64,000 bases of DNA from Reichenbachiella agarivorans (GTDB lineage Bacteria; Bacteroidota; Bacteroidia; Cytophagales; Cyclobacteriaceae): assembly GCF_025502585.1 (NCBI RefSeq), contig NZ_CP106679.1, positions 2,077,501-2,141,500 of the forward strand, written 5' to 3'. Within the stretch, counting starts at the first letter, position 1, and the number at the start of each line of letters is the position of its first letter. Under the pieces are notes generated by a model. That model saw nothing but the letters and a program-made list of their open reading frames with translations. It ran no database searches and was not told the origin of the DNA. Below are positions 1 to 7,558 of this stretch, in pieces. Both the position numbers and the translations under genes were made by a program.

Positions 1-2047
1 CTGTGTCGCCAGTGACAGCAGCTTTGTGTGCTTCTGAGCCTTTGTAGGTCATCTCTCCATTGATCATGACACCTGCCTCAAATGATTTTTTGGCATTGTC
101 CCATGCTCCACCTGCATTGTTTTGGAAGATTGCCCATAGTACACCTGACACGCATACGCCCGCCATGTAGGCACCAAGAGCCTCAGGCCCCATGACAAAG
201 CCAACCAAGATCGGGGTGATGATTGTCAATGCACCTGGGAGCATCATTTCTTTCAAGGCTGCTTTGGTAGAGATATCGACACATTTGGCAAACTCAGGTT
301 TGCCTGTGCCTTCCATGATGCCCGGGATCTCTCTGAACTGGCGTCTTACTTCCATCACCATTTCCATGGCGGCTTTTCCTACAGATTTCATCGCTAGGGC
401 TGAGAACACTACAGGAATCATGCCTCCGATAAATAGTGCCGCCAATACATTGGCTTTGAAAATATTGATACCGTCGATACCTGTGAAGGTCACATACGCT
501 GCAAACAAGGCCAAGGCAGTCAACGCCGCAGAAGCAATCGCAAATCCCTTTCCTGTTGCTGCGGTGGTGTTGCCGACTGTGTCGAGGATGTCAGTTCTTT
601 CTCTCACTTCCTTTGGGCATTCGCTCATTTCGGCGATCCCGCCAGCATTGTCTGAGATCGGGCCAAATGCATCGATTGCCAACTGCATCGCAGTGGTAGC
701 CATCATCGCAGAGGCAGCTATTGCCACGCCGTAGAATCCTGCCAACTCATACGAAGACCAAATCGCTACCGCAAATAAAATCACGGATGAGAAAGTGGAA
801 ATCATACCTGTAGCCAACCCCGCGATGATGTTGGTTCCAGCACCTGTTGCAGAGCTCTCGACGATACTCAATACCGGTTTCTTGCCTAGGGCAGTATAAT
901 ATTCCGTGAATGCTGAGATCAAATAACCCACAGTGAGTCCGACCAAAGTAGCATAGAATACGTGTCTGCTCGGAATGTCTCGGACTCCCTCACCAAAAAA
1001 TGCCATACCTGTGATGGTCTCTGGCAACATCCAATCGATCAAGAACCAACCAGCAGCGGCCGTCAAGAGTATAGAAGTTAAGTTGCCTAGATTGAAGGAC
1101 TTCTGAACATCCGCTTCTTTGGCATGGTTGTCTTTTACACCGATGAGGAAGGTGCCCAAGATGGATGCGATGATTCCTACTCCTGCAATCATGACTGGCA
1201 GCAGGATCGGCCCCATGCCACCAAAGGCATCCAGCACGATACCCGCATCGGCCATATCCTTGATGATGTAGTTGCCTAGCACCATGGATGCCAAAACGGT
1301 AGCCACATAGGATCCAAATAGATCGGCTCCCATACCAGCCACGTCACCCACATTGTCTCCGACGTTGTCCGCGATAGTGGCAGGGTTGCGGGGGTCATCT
1401 TCTGGGATGCCTGCTTCGACTTTGCCTACTAAATCGGCACCTACGTCAGCTGCCTTGGTGTAGATTCCACCACCTACTCTGGCGAACAAGGCAATGGACT
1501 CTGCACCCAACGAAAATCCTGCGAGTGCTTCCAAGACAACCGTCATTTCTGCATAGAATGATGCCTGCCCTGTGATGAATATTTTGATGAAAACAAGGAA
1601 AAATAAGGAAAGACCCAAAACGGCTAGACCCGCTACACCGAGTCCCATGACAGTTCCACCACCGAAGGCAACTTTTAGCGCTTTGGGAAGGCTGGTTTTG
1701 GCAGCTTCGGTAGTTCTGGCGTTGGCCTCAGTAGCGATACGCATCCCGATGTTGCCCGCTACTGCGGAAAAAACAGCACCTACTACAAAGGCAGGTACGA
1801 TCATCCAACTGGTGGTCTCTACGACCATGGATATCCCAAATAAAGCAATGGAAGCAATAACTACAAATACAGCCAAGAGCCAGTATTCTGCGGCTAAAAA
1901 GGCGAGGGCGCCTTCTTTGATGTTGTTTGAAATTTCTTTCATTTTGGCATCTCCGGCACTTTGTTTTTTGACCCAAGACATCTTGATCATCATGAATACA
2001 AGTCCGACAATAGCCAGTGCTATCGGCACATAAATCAAATCACTCAT
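1..2047 (-). CDS. hppA: K+-stimulated membrane-bound pyrophosphatase (H+/Na+ pump), C-terminus cut by window
   Basis: Hydrolyses cytoplasmic pyrophosphate and couples this to export of Na+ or H+ across the inner membrane. About 682 residues are visible from ATG at 2047, with no stop before the window edge; the family is usually around 700-750 residues. Many hydrophobic segments alternate with the diagnostic loops. Residues near 200-223 hold GADLVGKVEAGIPEDDPRNP, the pyrophosphate/Mg site, followed by ATIADNVGDNVGDVAGMGAD. Near residues 492-500 the protein reads GNTTAATGKG. The Ala after GNTT marks the K+-dependent subclass (K+-independent pumps carry Lys there). Whether the ion is Na+ or H+ cannot be settled from this. 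Family assignment is very secure. Confidence 0.97.
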   Translation of the reverse strand, partial: MSDLIYVPIALAIVGLVFMMIKMSWVKKQSAGDAKMKEISNNIKEGALAFLAAEYWLLAVFVVIASIALFGISMVVETTSWMIVPAFVVGAVFSAVAGNIGMRIATEANARTTEAAKTSLPKALKVAFGGGTVMGLGVAGLAVLGLSLFFLVFIKIFITGQASFYAEMTVVLEALAGFSLGAESIALFARVGGGIYTKAADVGADLVGKVEAGIPEDDPRNPATIADNVGDNVGDVAGMGADLFGSYVATVLASMVLGNYIIKDMADAGIVLDAFGGMGPILLPVMIAGVGIIASILGTFLIGVKDNHAKEADVQKSFNLGNLTSILLTAAAGWFLIDWMLPETITGMAFFGEGVRDIPSRHVFYATLVGLTVGYLISAFTEYYTALGKKPVLSIVESSATGAGTNIIAGLATGMISTFSSVILFAVAIWSSYELAGFYGVAIAASAMMATTAMQLAIDAFGPISDNAGGIAEMSECPKEVRERTDILDTVGNTTAATGKGFAIASAALTALALFAAYVTFTGIDGINIFKANVLAALFIGGMIPVVFSALAMKSVGKAAMEMVMEVRRQFREIPGIMEGTGKPEFAKCVDISTKAALKEMMLPGALTIITPILVGFVMGPEALGAYMAGVCVSGVLWAIFQNNAGGAWDNAKKSFEAGVMINGEMTYKGSEAHKAAVTGDT

Positions 2048-2129
2048 TTGTTCTCCTAGAATAGTGTGTTAAAATTGATTGAATATTGAATAAGGTAAAA
2101 AGGGGATTGCGGCCCATTTTTAAGGGTAA

Positions 2130-2137
2130 CAAATATA
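2130..2137 (-). promoter_or_regulatory. Candidate -7 box upstream of hppA
   Basis: On the minus strand the bases read TATATTTG, a perfect match to the Bacteroidota TAnnTTTG element, 83 bp upstream of the hppA start. A TTTG lies 23 bp further upstream (plus-strand CAAA at 2161), slightly longer than the usual 19-21 bp spacing. The call rests on this motif alone. Confidence 0.4.
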
Positions 2138-2319
2138 TAAGATCAGACCACAAATAAAAACAAACTACCTGTGAGCCATAGTTTTAGCTCTACATGACAT
2201 ATGTTGTGCTAGAAGGGCCTGCGTTGAAATAAATCGCAATGCACAGCAAACTCTGATTTTTTATGTACTTTAGGAGGAAAATCAAGATCTATCGATTTAT
2301 ACCTTAGTAACATCAAATC

Positions 2320-2940
2320 ATGCGTACATATTCATTCTTTCCTGCGGTAATAGTTATAGGCTTGTCTTTCCTTGCCCTTTTTTTGTACGATTTGAATCAC
2401 CATTCTGATTTGACTATTGAGAGAGCTACTTCTCCTATTCAGCATTTGGCGAATGCCAGACAGGCGATTTTGGATCGCAAATTCAATACAAGCATACGTG
2501 AGATGGATGCTGCCATTATGGATATGAAAATCATTGAATTAAGCGCAGATAGTACTGCCACCAAATTCATCGAAAGGGCTATTCAGGATTTAAAGTTTGT
2601 GGAAACCGAAATTCAAAATGACTCTATCAGTCTTCAAGATTTGAATCATGCATATTTCAATGCACTCAACTCTATAGCTTACGCCAATCTGATTATTTCT
2701 GAAAAGAATCTGGATAAAGGGGAAAGATATGAGGCGATGAGGTTTATGAATGCGACCATTAAGGAAATGGTGAGTTCGCTCAACTTTGCTGCCAATGAGA
2801 GAGACAAGGAAAGAGAAAAAGTAGTAATCGATGACATCAAAGATATCCTGAGTAAAATGAAGGATTCAGAATATGAGTACCGTTTCAATTACGACAGCAT
2901 CAATAAGGAGGTGCAGGAAATGATAGAAATCTCGAACTAA
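2320..2940 (+). CDS. Hypothetical membrane-anchored helical protein
   Basis: 206 residues with no family I recognise. Residues about 5-23 (FFPAVIVIGLSFLALFLYDL) form a single N-terminal membrane anchor. The rest is charged and predicted mostly helical, for example ERDKEREKVVIDDIKDILSKMK, with no cysteine or obvious catalytic motif, and probably faces the periplasm. The ATG follows 272 bp of noncoding sequence. It is not overlapped by a better frame and codon use looks ordinary, so it is probably a real gene. It could be an unrecognised four-helix or PAS-less sensor-like domain; I assign no function. Confidence 0.7.
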   Translation: MRTYSFFPAVIVIGLSFLALFLYDLNHHSDLTIERATSPIQHLANARQAILDRKFNTSIREMDAAIMDMKIIELSADSTATKFIERAIQDLKFVETEIQNDSISLQDLNHAYFNALNSIAYANLIISEKNLDKGERYEAMRFMNATIKEMVSSLNFAANERDKEREKVVIDDIKDILSKMKDSEYEYRFNYDSINKEVQEMIEISN

Positions 2941-2964
2941 GCTTTCTCGCTAAAGGGCTATTCC

Positions 2965-2972
2965 TATATTTG
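2965..2972 (+). promoter_or_regulatory. Bacteroidota -7 promoter box (TATATTTG) before methyltransferase gene
   Basis: TATATTTG followed by CAG, matching TAnnTTTG exactly, 20 bp upstream of the GTG start at 2993. The -33 partner is weak (TTTC at 2943). The same TAnnTTTGCAG form occurs before the gene at 60017, supporting a housekeeping promoter with a very short leader. Confidence 0.55.
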
Positions 2973-2992
2973 CAGCCTAAATTAGGTAATCA

Positions 2993-3760
2993 GTGAAGCA
3001 GCTCATCAGTTTTGTACTCAAAAAAGTACCACGAAAGTATCTCCAACTTTTCAGCCATTTTGCCCTCAAGATCGTGGCGTTTTTTTATCGTGGCAATCAA
3101 GTGGAGTGTCCGGTGTGTGAAGCTACTTTTTCCAAATTCGTGCCCTATGGCAGGGTAGCCAGAGCCAATGCACTGTGTCCAAATTGCCTAGCATTGGAGA
3201 GACACCGCCTGATGTGGCTTTACCTCAAAAATCAAACAGACTTCTTTGGCTCACAAAAGGAAATTCTACACATCGCACCCGAGATTTGCTTTATCAAACG
3301 TTTTGAAGCCATACATGGTGACCGCTACATCACGGCGGATATCGAGTCGCCGTTGGCCAAGGTCAAGATGGATATTCATCAGATGCCTTTTGAGGACAAC
3401 CGCTTTGATGTAGCGTTTTGCAACCACGTGATGGAGCATGTCGCTGACGACATCCAGTCGATGAAGGAAATTTTCAGAGTATTGAAGCCAGGAGGCTGGG
3501 CCATCATTCAGATTCCTTACTTTGAGCCTATTCCAGACGTAACTTTCGAAGACAACAGCATCACCGATCCGCAGGAGCGTGAAAGGATATTTGGTCAGGA
3601 TGATCATGTCCGCTTGTATGGCAAGGACTACCCAGCTCGTCTGCGCTCGGCAGGATTCGAAGTGATAGAAGATGATTATGTCAACTCACTGAGTGAAATA
3701 GATCAGACGCGGTATGCCTTGCCCAAGGACGAAATCATCTATCTGTGTAAGAAGGGCTAA
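2993..3760 (+). CDS. Class I SAM-dependent methyltransferase with N-terminal Cys4 motif
   Basis: 255 residues, GTG start. A zinc-ribbon-like region precedes the catalytic domain: CPVCEATF (about residues 40-47) and CPNCLALERHRL (about 63-74) supply four cysteines. The methyltransferase domain has the acidic post-beta loop of class I enzymes (DIHQMPFEDNRFDVAFCNHV) and the motif DDIQSMKEIFRVLKPGGWAI of the Methyltransf_11 family. The substrate is unknown; similar proteins often sit in glycan or lipid loci, but neighbours here give no support. It stands alone behind its own promoter. Confidence 0.85.
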   Translation: MKQLISFVLKKVPRKYLQLFSHFALKIVAFFYRGNQVECPVCEATFSKFVPYGRVARANALCPNCLALERHRLMWLYLKNQTDFFGSQKEILHIAPEICFIKRFEAIHGDRYITADIESPLAKVKMDIHQMPFEDNRFDVAFCNHVMEHVADDIQSMKEIFRVLKPGGWAIIQIPYFEPIPDVTFEDNSITDPQERERIFGQDDHVRLYGKDYPARLRSAGFEVIEDDYVNSLSEIDQTRYALPKDEIIYLCKKG

Positions 3761-3985
3761 CAGTTGTTTTTCGACAGTGTTGATACATAGCTTTCAGGAC
3801 AAGAATATATACGGAGCAACAGAGTAGGGCTACTGCGTTGAGTTTTTGAACCAGTAGTACATTTCTGAATCTGGAGATCAACGCACATCAATCCAGACAC
3901 TGCCTAGAAAAATATTAGCACCCTCAATTAGTGGGTTAGATTCTAAAATCAAGCATTTTTAGATTGAGAAAAGTGCAGAGTGTAC

Positions 3986-4011
3986 TATATTCGGTTAGAA
4001 ACAGGGGGGGG
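3986..4011 (+). promoter_or_regulatory. Promoter-like box and G8 homopolymer upstream of lipoprotein gene
   Basis: TATATTCG at 3986-3993 differs by one base from TAnnTTTG. It is followed 10 bp later by eight consecutive G residues (4004-4011), 20 nt before the ATG at 4031. If the box is used, the G tract falls at about the transcription start or early leader. Long G runs are rare in this moderately AT-rich DNA. Confidence 0.4.
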
Positions 4012-4030
4012 ATTCAAAAACTAAGAAAAG

Positions 4031-5116
4031 ATGAGAGATAAAACTATTTTTATTCTACTGACACTGTTTTTGTTTAATTGTTCTAACAATGAACCAGAAC
4101 CATCTCTTGACATGGACGAAGGTCGAAAGTTTAAGATGGGATTCAGTACTTGGGTCTTTGGACCAACTGAACAAGACAGAAATGAAACCTATTCGTTTAT
4201 ACAGTCAAATGGGGATATATATTCTGAACAAGTAGACGATAGAATACCGTGGAATTCTTGGATCAATGATCTGGAATTACCAATTGATTTTGTTCAGAGT
4301 ATCGATGACCGTGTAAACATGATAGATAAAAACCTTTCGCTTGTTTTATCTATAAGCCCACTAAATACTAGCAGAAACGACTTAAAAGAGGATTGGGATG
4401 GTTTGCCAATTGAGTACAACTCCATTAACGAACTGAAAATTGAAGATGCATATTTTAAGCATGTTGAATATCTTGTTGGACGTTTTAATCCTAAATATCT
4501 GGTCTCAGCAATGGAACCTAATGATTTATTAATAAATTCAACTGCTAAATGGGCTGATTTTAAATTGCTAGCAAGCAATGTACGATCTCGTCTTAAAACG
4601 AGGTTTCCATCGCTCCTAATTTCCGAATCTATCACACTACACAATTACTTTCAACCACAAGTGGATAATCCATCGGACTATATACAAGAAGTATCAGATT
4701 ATTCGGAAGAGTTTGATTTTATCGCTATCAGCTTCTATCCCTTTTTCAAGAATCTTCAAACAATAGAAGAATATCAGGAGGCTTTCGATTTTCTGCACAA
4801 TCAATTTAATAAGCCTATAGCTTTTGTTGAAACCAGCCACTTATCAGGTGACCTAGTAATTCCCAATCTCAACACCAACATAACTGGATCTCTTACTAGA
4901 CAAAAGGAATATCTGGAAACGCTTGTGTCAAATGCTCACACGAATAATTATGAATTTATAATATGGTGGGCTCATAGGGACTATGATGCATTGTGGGAAA
5001 CCTTTCCAGATGAAGTTAAGGATATTGGACAAGTCTGGAGAGATACAGGACTATTGGATGAGGATGGAGTGGAACGACCAGCCTTTTCAGTTTGGACAAA
5101 CGAATTTCAAAACTAA
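4031..5116 (+). CDS. Putative clan GH-A-like glycoside hydrolase lipoprotein
   Basis: 361 residues with a lipoprotein signal: a short hydrophobic stretch (IFILLTLFLF) followed by NCSNNEPEP, with Cys17 as probable lipid anchor. The mature part looks like a TIM barrel of clan GH-A: AMEPND (about residues 158-163) fits the strand-4 acid/base position, and FVETSH (about 265-270) fits the strand-7 nucleophile, as in GH53-like enzymes. FIIWWAHRDYD follows near strand 8. Substrate unknown. The gene is visibly richer in A+T than its neighbours and is followed 5 nt after its stop by an attC-like site, suggesting horizontal acquisition as a cassette. Family placement is tentative. Confidence 0.6.
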   Translation: MRDKTIFILLTLFLFNCSNNEPEPSLDMDEGRKFKMGFSTWVFGPTEQDRNETYSFIQSNGDIYSEQVDDRIPWNSWINDLELPIDFVQSIDDRVNMIDKNLSLVLSISPLNTSRNDLKEDWDGLPIEYNSINELKIEDAYFKHVEYLVGRFNPKYLVSAMEPNDLLINSTAKWADFKLLASNVRSRLKTRFPSLLISESITLHNYFQPQVDNPSDYIQEVSDYSEEFDFIAISFYPFFKNLQTIEEYQEAFDFLHNQFNKPIAFVETSHLSGDLVIPNLNTNITGSLTRQKEYLETLVSNAHTNNYEFIIWWAHRDYDALWETFPDEVKDIGQVWRDTGLLDEDGVERPAFSVWTNEFQN

Positions 5117-5120
5117 AGTA

Positions 5121-5235
5121 GCCAACAAACATTAAAATGAGTATGCGAGCTGAGCTATTTGTAAAGGTTAGTTTGATGAGATATTTAGTACATATTTGAA
5201 AAGTCCAGCTTACGAATGATAGTTGGGCGTTAGGC
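5121..5235 (+). other. Integron attC-like recombination site (candidate)
   Basis: Begins 5 nt after the stop of the preceding gene. The left end GCCAACAAAC (5121) resembles the R'' end of attC; the right end is GTTGGGC (5222-5228) immediately followed by GTTAGGC (5229-5235), both fitting the GTTRRRY core. GCCAAC can pair with GTTGGGC leaving one bulged G. The inner arms (ATGCGAGCTGAGCT at 5143 and AGTCCAGCTTACGAAT at 5202) are imperfectly complementary with unpaired bases. The length of about 115 bp is in the attC range. No integrase gene is in the window, so this would be an orphan cassette site. A structural model search is needed. Confidence 0.4.
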
Positions 5236-5298
5236 CTATTTTAGGACGACCGAACTTACAAACACAGGCTGTCCCAAAAGAAATGTGACTTTTGAAAG

Positions 5299-5532
5299 AT
5301 GAAAGATGTTTTTCCGTTTTACACCATTGGACATTTTATTAATCAGCCGACAAACTCGACTGAATTTGAAATATTGCGGTTTGACGAAATGGAAGAACCC
5401 AATGTCGACGACTTTCACAAACACAGATTTTACGAAATCCTTTGGACTGAAAAAGGCAAAAGTCGACTAGGCGTTCATTTGTCTAGTTTTATAACCAACC
5501 ATTTCCTCAATCAATCCCCAAAGTATCCTTGA
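5299..5532 (+). pseudogene. Truncated AraC-family regulator N-terminus (remnant)
   Basis: The 77-residue frame begins like the cupin domain of an AraC-type regulator: KDVFPFYTIGHFINQP and then FHKHRFYEILWTEKGKSR, the sugar/effector-binding motif near residues 41-58. After about residue 58 the similarity stops, and the frame runs into the antisense of the glycosyltransferase 3' end (stop at 5507). The C-terminal HTH domain is missing, so this is a fragment of a gene normally near 270-300 residues. It lies directly after the attC-like site, consistent with a second cassette truncated by deletion at about 5466-5505. Confidence 0.6.
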
Positions 5533-6475
5533 TCAGGTAATCGTCTTTGCGAGGGGAAACTTGAATCATCATTTCTCCGACAAAACCTGTGAGGAACAAT
5601 TGTACGCCGATGACGATCGCCACGAGCGCCAAGAAAAACAAAGGCTGTGCGACGATGTCTCTGGCAGGCAACTGGTAATGGATTTCGTAGAGTTTGCGCG
5701 CGATCACCCAGATCGTGATGATTGTTCCAAATAAGAAGGACAAAGTCCCGAGTGTACCAAAGAAGTGCATGGGGCGCTTCCTGAATTTGGACACGAATGA
5801 GATGGACAACAGATCCAAGAATCCAAATATGAAACGCTCCAGTCCGAATTTGGTTGTGCCGTATTTTCGGGCTTGGTGCTGGACGACTCTCTCGCTGATT
5901 TTGCTAAAGCCTTGTCCCTTGGCAATGAAAGGAATGTAGCGGTGCATCTCTCCATAGACCTCTACGGATTTGATGACCTCTTTTTTGTAGGCTTTGAGTC
6001 CACAGTTGAAGTCATGGAGTTTGATACCTGAAAAGATACTGGCAACCTTGTTGAATAACTTGGACGGGATGGTCTTCATGATCGGATCGTAGCGCTTTTT
6101 CTTCCAGCCAGATACGAGATCATAGTTTTCCTTTTGCACCATCTGGTACAATCCTGGGATTTCGTCAGGGCTGTCCTGTAGGTCCGCATCCATGGTGATC
6201 ACGACTTCACCTATCGCTTGTTTAAAACCTATATTTAGAGCTGCGGACTTGCCATAGTTGCGGTTAAACCGTATCCCTTTGATTTTGTTGTTTTGATTTT
6301 TTAGTTCCTGAATTACCTCCCAAGACCTGTCTGTACTGCCATCATCGATGAGCAACACTTCGTAGCTGAAGCTGTTGGTATCCATGACTTTTGCGATCCA
6401 TGAGAGTAGCTCCGGGAGTGATTCTTCTTCGTTGAGAAGAGGGATAATGACAGATATTTGGGTGATTTGAGACAT
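5507..6475 (-). CDS. Family 2 glycosyltransferase with C-terminal membrane helices (GtrB/ArnC-type)
   Basis: 322 residues. The GT-A domain opens with ISVIIPLLNEEESLPELL and has LLIDDGSTDRS and the metal/nucleotide-binding DAD (about residues 96-98, in TMDADLQDSPDE). Two hydrophobic helices follow at about 240-262 and 278-300, as in polyprenyl-phosphate glycosyltransferases that charge an undecaprenyl carrier on the cytoplasmic face of the inner membrane. It is last in a leftward operon; its ATG overlaps the preceding stop by one base (TAATG). The sugar donor cannot be told from sequence. Confidence 0.88.
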   Translation of the reverse strand: MSQITQISVIIPLLNEEESLPELLSWIAKVMDTNSFSYEVLLIDDGSTDRSWEVIQELKNQNNKIKGIRFNRNYGKSAALNIGFKQAIGEVVITMDADLQDSPDEIPGLYQMVQKENYDLVSGWKKKRYDPIMKTIPSKLFNKVASIFSGIKLHDFNCGLKAYKKEVIKSVEVYGEMHRYIPFIAKGQGFSKISERVVQHQARKYGTTKFGLERFIFGFLDLLSISFVSKFRKRPMHFFGTLGTLSFLFGTIITIWVIARKLYEIHYQLPARDIVAQPLFFLALVAIVIGVQLFLTGFVGEMMIQVSPRKDDYLIKDTLGID

Positions 6476-7017
6476 TAATCTTCTTCGAACAAAGGTTTTG
6501 ACTTCTTGATAAACAATGCTCCGATCAATCCGACGATCATGGCTTGTGTCAATATTTGCCAGCTATTGGCGATGAGCGAAAAGGGTTTGAAGCTATTTCT
6601 GACCTGTCTTTCGATCTCGCTGATGCTCTCATCTATTTTGCTCATGTCTTTCTCAAAGATCATGAGCATTTGCTCTGTAGATTCGATGCTTTGCGCAATG
6701 AATACGTCTTGCAGTGCTGGATTCAATACATTGAATACGAAAATATAAAAAATCTCATTGCAGTAGATGGTGATAAACATGGTGATTGAGCAGTACCAAA
6801 ATGCCTCTGCAAAGCTAAGAAAACCTTCGTGGTTTGTTTTTCGCTCTTTGCGACCTAGATGGATCAATAGAGAAAACGACACGATCATCAGCGTGATACT
6901 GCGCCACGAAAAATAGGCATCATCACTGATGAGGTAGGCGATTATGGAAATGGCTATTCCTACCGATCCAATGATTGCTCCGTGGAGGAGTGCTTTTTTG
7001 TTGAGTTCACTGTTCAC
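6475..7017 (-). CDS. DUF4199 family membrane protein (copy 2)
   Basis: 180 residues with about four hydrophobic segments: near 12-30 (AIIGSVGIAISIIAYLIS), 37-54, 72-97 and 153-172. The central stretch between helices 3 and 4 is polar and helical (EKDMSKIDESISEIERQVRNS). Architecture and context match DUF4199, a Bacteroidota-restricted family of unknown function. It is paralogous in layout to the next upstream gene, suggesting an old tandem duplication. It is translationally coupled to the downstream glycosyltransferase. Confidence 0.8.
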   Translation of the reverse strand: MNSELNKKALLHGAIIGSVGIAISIIAYLISDDAYFSWRSITLMIVSFSLLIHLGRKERKTNHEGFLSFAEAFWYCSITMFITIYCNEIFYIFVFNVLNPALQDVFIAQSIESTEQMLMIFEKDMSKIDESISEIERQVRNSFKPFSLIANSWQILTQAMIVGLIGALFIKKSKPLFEED

Positions 7018-7036
7018 TTTGTATGCTTTTGTTGAT

Positions 7037-7558
7037 TCAGCTCTTAGGCGCTTTTCTTTTCAATACTACAGCCACTACAGTTGTTATCAAAAATCCAATG
7101 ATGATTTTTTTGAGAAAACTATCGAGTATGATGTCAGATTGGGTAGTGTTTCTGACTTTTTCGTAGGATTCGATGTAGGACTCAGCGCCCATTTGTTCTA
7201 CGATTTTGGTTCGGGTTTCTTCCAGTATTTCTACTCTGCTCGTGACATAGTCACTGACCATGGCAGGTTCTATCCATTGTGTAAAGATGTAAATGAATGC
7301 GGAAGTGACTAACCCCAAGACTAAGAAAATGATAAAGCCACCGCTCATGCCTTGCCAGTATTCGAGGAGCTTGCCGTTGAATCGGTCTCTGAATTCTTTG
7401 ATCCCAAAAAACACAAAAATAGGTATGATGAAAAGGTCAAACATCTGCAGTTCCTGCAAGGGGTTCTCTCCTGAGAAGTAAAACACCAGAAACATGATCA
7501 CGATCATCGCTGATCCGATCAATCCATATCTGAGGGATGTCCTAAATAAATCTCTCAT
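7037..7558 (-). CDS. DUF4199 family membrane protein (copy 1)
   Basis: 173 residues, four hydrophobic segments (about 10-30, 38-52, 72-93, 149-167) in the same arrangement as the adjacent DUF4199 protein, with a charged helical loop (SRVEILEETRTKIVEQMG) between the third and fourth. Its ATG overlaps the stop of the dihydroorotase-like gene by 4 nt (ATGA). Biochemical role unknown; association with a polyprenyl glycosyltransferase hints at an envelope role, which is inference. Confidence 0.8.
   Translation of the reverse strand: MRDLFRTSLRYGLIGSAMIVIMFLVFYFSGENPLQELQMFDLFIIPIFVFFGIKEFRDRFNGKLLEYWQGMSGGFIIFLVLGLVTSAFIYIFTQWIEPAMVSDYVTSRVEILEETRTKIVEQMGAESYIESYEKVRNTTQSDIILDSFLKKIIIGFLITTVVAVVLKRKAPKS

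Noticed and set aside
192-734. Rightward 180-residue frame
   Set aside because: Lies entirely opposite the hppA coding sequence, which has clear motifs; an antisense shadow.
3761-4030. A second attC-like site before the glycosidase-like gene
   Set aside because: Only a short GTTAGAT string was found, without a paired left end or the inner arms.
6475-7558. Frameshift splitting one DUF4199 gene in two
   Set aside because: Each half has its own four-helix layout and start; two paralogues, not one broken gene.
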